From NCBI GenBank assembly GCA_037355855.1, contig CM074762.1:5518001-5582000 (forward strand): DNA of 64,000 bases, given 5' to 3'. Below are positions 61,866-64,000 of the stretch, one piece after another (position 1 is the first letter of the stretch; every line of letters starts with the position of its first letter). A program made the position numbers and the translations under genes. The stretch comes from Pseudo-nitzschia pungens (lineage: Eukaryota; Bacillariophyta; Bacillariophyceae; Bacillariales; Bacillariaceae). The notes below the pieces were generated by a model, which saw only the letters and a list, made by a program, of their open reading frames with translations, did not search any database and was not told the origin of the DNA.

Positions 61866-63497
61866 TTCTTGTACCTGCTGCTGCTGTTCGGCGATGGGAT
61901 TGTGTTCGCCTGGTAGACATCGACTCCCGATCCAAACCACCACCATCGAAAGAGGCGCAGTGTGAGTGGTGGGTGCGTCGTTGAGTATCACAACCACAAC
62001 CACCACAGCAACCACATTACAAATGGATGAGTACTAGTAGCAGCACTAGTACTAGTACTACTACTACTACTACTAGTACTACTACTACTAGTACTCACCA
62101 CCAGCAGTGGAGTGGCTGGTGGTAGCCAGCAGTAAGGTTTAGTACTAGGATAGTAGGTAGAGCAGCCAGCACTACCAGTACTGGGACTAAGGTTACTGGT
62201 GGTACTTCCAGCAACAACAAGAAGAGTCAGTCCGCAGTCACCAGCAGCAGCCAGCAGCAGCAGTCAGTCACTAGTACTATCCTCCTCATTCACGAGAATC
62301 ATGATCCTGTGGACCATGGTCGGACCACTAGTAACCTTACGTACCGGTACTACCAACATGCTTGAAGCAGATTGGATTCACTCATTCCTATCAAAACCTC
62401 TCAAAATCAACAATCCATCAACAATCAGTGAATCGATCTCAAGAACAACAAGAGCTTCTTTTTTCTATTACTTCTAATAATTATTCTTACTTTGTACCGG
62501 GTAAGGTTAACCTTACTTGGTTCTCTCAATCGAAACAAAATGACTCCCATCCATAGTAAATAAATTATCAATCCTATAATTCCTTCCATGCCACTGTCAC
62601 TGCTGGTCATCGTTTTATTCGTGCCAACATTTTTCCACAAATGATATTTCATTTATTTATGTTAGAAAACGTTTTCGATCCCGTTAAATGAAAGTTATAT
62701 TCAATCCCATCTCCTATTCTATTAACTAAAACGAAATACTGATACTGATACTTTAACTATCCAAGTGTCTTTACAAACAATACGTCTATGGAGTGGTAAG
62801 GTTTACCGGAAGTCAACGCAAGCAAGGCCTTCCGAATTTTCTTGAATCAATCATCGTCAACTACGCTATTTTACGTATACCGCTACGAATGGAATGAATC
62901 TCGCAGAGAAAATGAATGAAATGAGACAAAGGAATATCATTGTTTCTACTACGGTACCTTACTGTACTGACACTCTCAAAAGGAAAGTCCCCTTCGAAAT
63001 AGGGCTATACCGTAGTTTGTGTTGTCATGTCATTGGCCCTCCCCACGCATGGTTGCGGTTACTTAGCGGAACACACGTCCGTTGGCTTTGCGTGATTTAG
63101 GTGACGGGTGCGCAATCGAATGCTCGCAACGGTTAATCGCCGGAAGGAAAAACGAGCCCGCAGTGTTCGTTTTGCTTACAAATAACCCGCATCTGCTTCG
63201 ACAACGGAAACCCACCCCGACCAAAAAGTTCCTTCCGAACACCGAACCACACACAAACTCGTAAGGTTACCGTGATCGGTAGGATTACAGCGCAATCGCC
63301 CGTAATTACCGTACTTCGCAGTTCGAATAAGTTAATTACCTTCCACTGACTCCGTGCTTGTACCGTTGTCTCGCAATCATTCTCGTACGGTACGGTACGG
63401 TACTCGTATTACCCATACGCCGTCCAGCTGCTCCATTCTTGCCGGCAAGGTGGAGTCACAACGACGAGACACTCCCGACACGAACCGGCAACGGATC

Positions 63498-63545
63498 GCG
63501 AGAGATACAGAGAGAGATACAGAGAGAGATACAGAGAGAGACATT
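63498..63545. repeat. 14-bp tandem repeat AGAGATACAGAGAG
   Basis: Three exact units and a partial one upstream of the last gene. Confidence 0.8.
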
Positions 63546-63698
63546 GGAAGGGATCGATCGAGTGATTGAGATTGATAGATACGTACATACACGTTACGGT
63601 ACAAGAAGAAAGAGAGATAGAGATATATACACATCGACGGACTAGTCTTATTCGTTCCAAACCAAACCGAATCAAAATCAGCGCACAGCGATAGAAGA

Positions 63699-64000
63699 AT
63701 GGAAACAGTCTACGAGGAGACAGTGATCCGGCAGTTGCCACCGGACACGACGATACGAAATCATCATCATCAACAACAACACCATCAACAACACCATCAA
63801 CACCAACATCAACCCCAACACCCGCAAATGCAGAACCATCGGAGGCGGAAGAGATCGGCCTCCGTGAAATTTGTCCTGCGCAGTTTTCTGTTTAGTGTCG
63901 TCGTGTGCATTGCTACTTCGTATTTCCTTCATTCCCAGCGAAAAGAATTCCGGAATCGCAACCACCACAACCCTTACCGCAACATCGACGGCAACAGCAA
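63699..64000 (+). CDS. N-terminal part of a His/Gln-rich membrane protein, cut by the window edge
   Basis: ATG 63699 opens a frame that reaches the edge without a stop (100 codons). Residues about 24-45 are almost only His and Gln. A basic stretch (NHRRRKRSASVKF) precedes a hydrophobic helix (about 61-78, LRSFLFSVVVCIATSYFL), and then a polar region begins. This is the layout of a type II signal-anchored protein, as in Golgi glycosyltransferases, but the catalytic part is outside the window, so the function is unknown. Confidence 0.6.
   Translation, partial: METVYEETVIRQLPPDTTIRNHHHQQQHHQQHHQHQHQPQHPQMQNHRRRKRSASVKFVLRSFLFSVVVCIATSYFLHSQRKEFRNRNHHNPYRNIDGNS

Larger units (their letters stand above)
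60999..63698. other. Long intergenic region, no supported gene
   Basis: 2.7 kb. Open frames at 61493-61984 and 62199-62477 are low-complexity translations of repeats. It holds ACACAAAC repeats (61540-61565), ACTAGTAGTAGTA microsatellites (61770-61865, 62026-62100), AAGGTTA motifs (62335, 62500, 62800, 63260) and, at the right end, the likely leader of the next gene. Confidence 0.6.

Noticed and set aside
61493..61984. 163-codon plus frame
   Set aside because: Starts in ACACAAAC repeats and ends in a triplet microsatellite; no domain.

Overview
The window looks like nuclear DNA of a diatom, probably pennate; the species cannot be named from sequence alone. Three things point there: a GT-AG intron in a Cys-rich LRR membrane protein of the diatom type, a possible secondary-plastid presequence on a dioxygenase, and Copia-type retroelements with a DSHADT protease motif as in stramenopile Copia. 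About 80% of the window is transposons. Recognisable host genes lie only in the right-hand 10 kb.

Left part (1-9.4 kb). An almost intact Ty3/gypsy element (733-6408) has 352-bp LTRs differing at two bases, an AATTT target duplication and one 1510-codon gag-pol frame. After ~2.3 kb with no supported gene comes a 532-bp MITE (8756-9287) with GAACATTATGG ends.

Centre (9.4-49.2 kb): a nest of transposons. The outermost layer is a dead pogo/CENP-B-like transposase gene on the minus strand, starting at 49180 and ending at 9391. It is cut into four pieces by (i) a 9.9-kb PIF/Harbinger-type element at 37569-47491, (ii) a 91-bp TA MITE at 36950-37040 and (iii) a Copia element at 9781-36828. Inside the Copia gag lies a second Ty3/gypsy element (16062-32943, TCGCG duplication). 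Inside the gypsy protease domain lies an 11.2-kb LINE with two ORFs (19545-30708, 22-bp duplication). The Harbinger-type element carries cargo besides its DDE transposase: a 631-aa acidic/proline-rich protein, a 151-aa protein split by a short LINE derivative, a 223-aa protein, a Pro/Gly-rich to basic protein and a 205-aa protein on the other strand. Its terminal inverted repeats are about 550 bp and carry arrays of a GTTGAGGAC motif that also fill the 532-bp MITE. This multi-gene element is the best candidate for an undescribed system.

Right part (49.2-64 kb). A 2.55-kb fold-back element (50265-52818) is made of short tandem arrays. Host genes follow: a PhyH-like 2-oxoglutarate dioxygenase (+), a membrane-anchored aldo/keto-reductase-like protein that has lost most of its catalytic tetrad (-), a two-exon transmembrane LRR protein (+), and the start of a His/Gln-rich membrane protein that runs off the edge (+). 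Between the last two AKR/LRR genes sit a 91-bp MITE and a ~290-bp palindromic MITE holding a solo LTR of the first gypsy family.

In-frame TGA codons recur: at the gag/pol boundary of the Copia and of the second gypsy, inside Copia pol, in the pogo gene and in a Harbinger cargo gene. They may reflect CpG decay or stop-codon readthrough.
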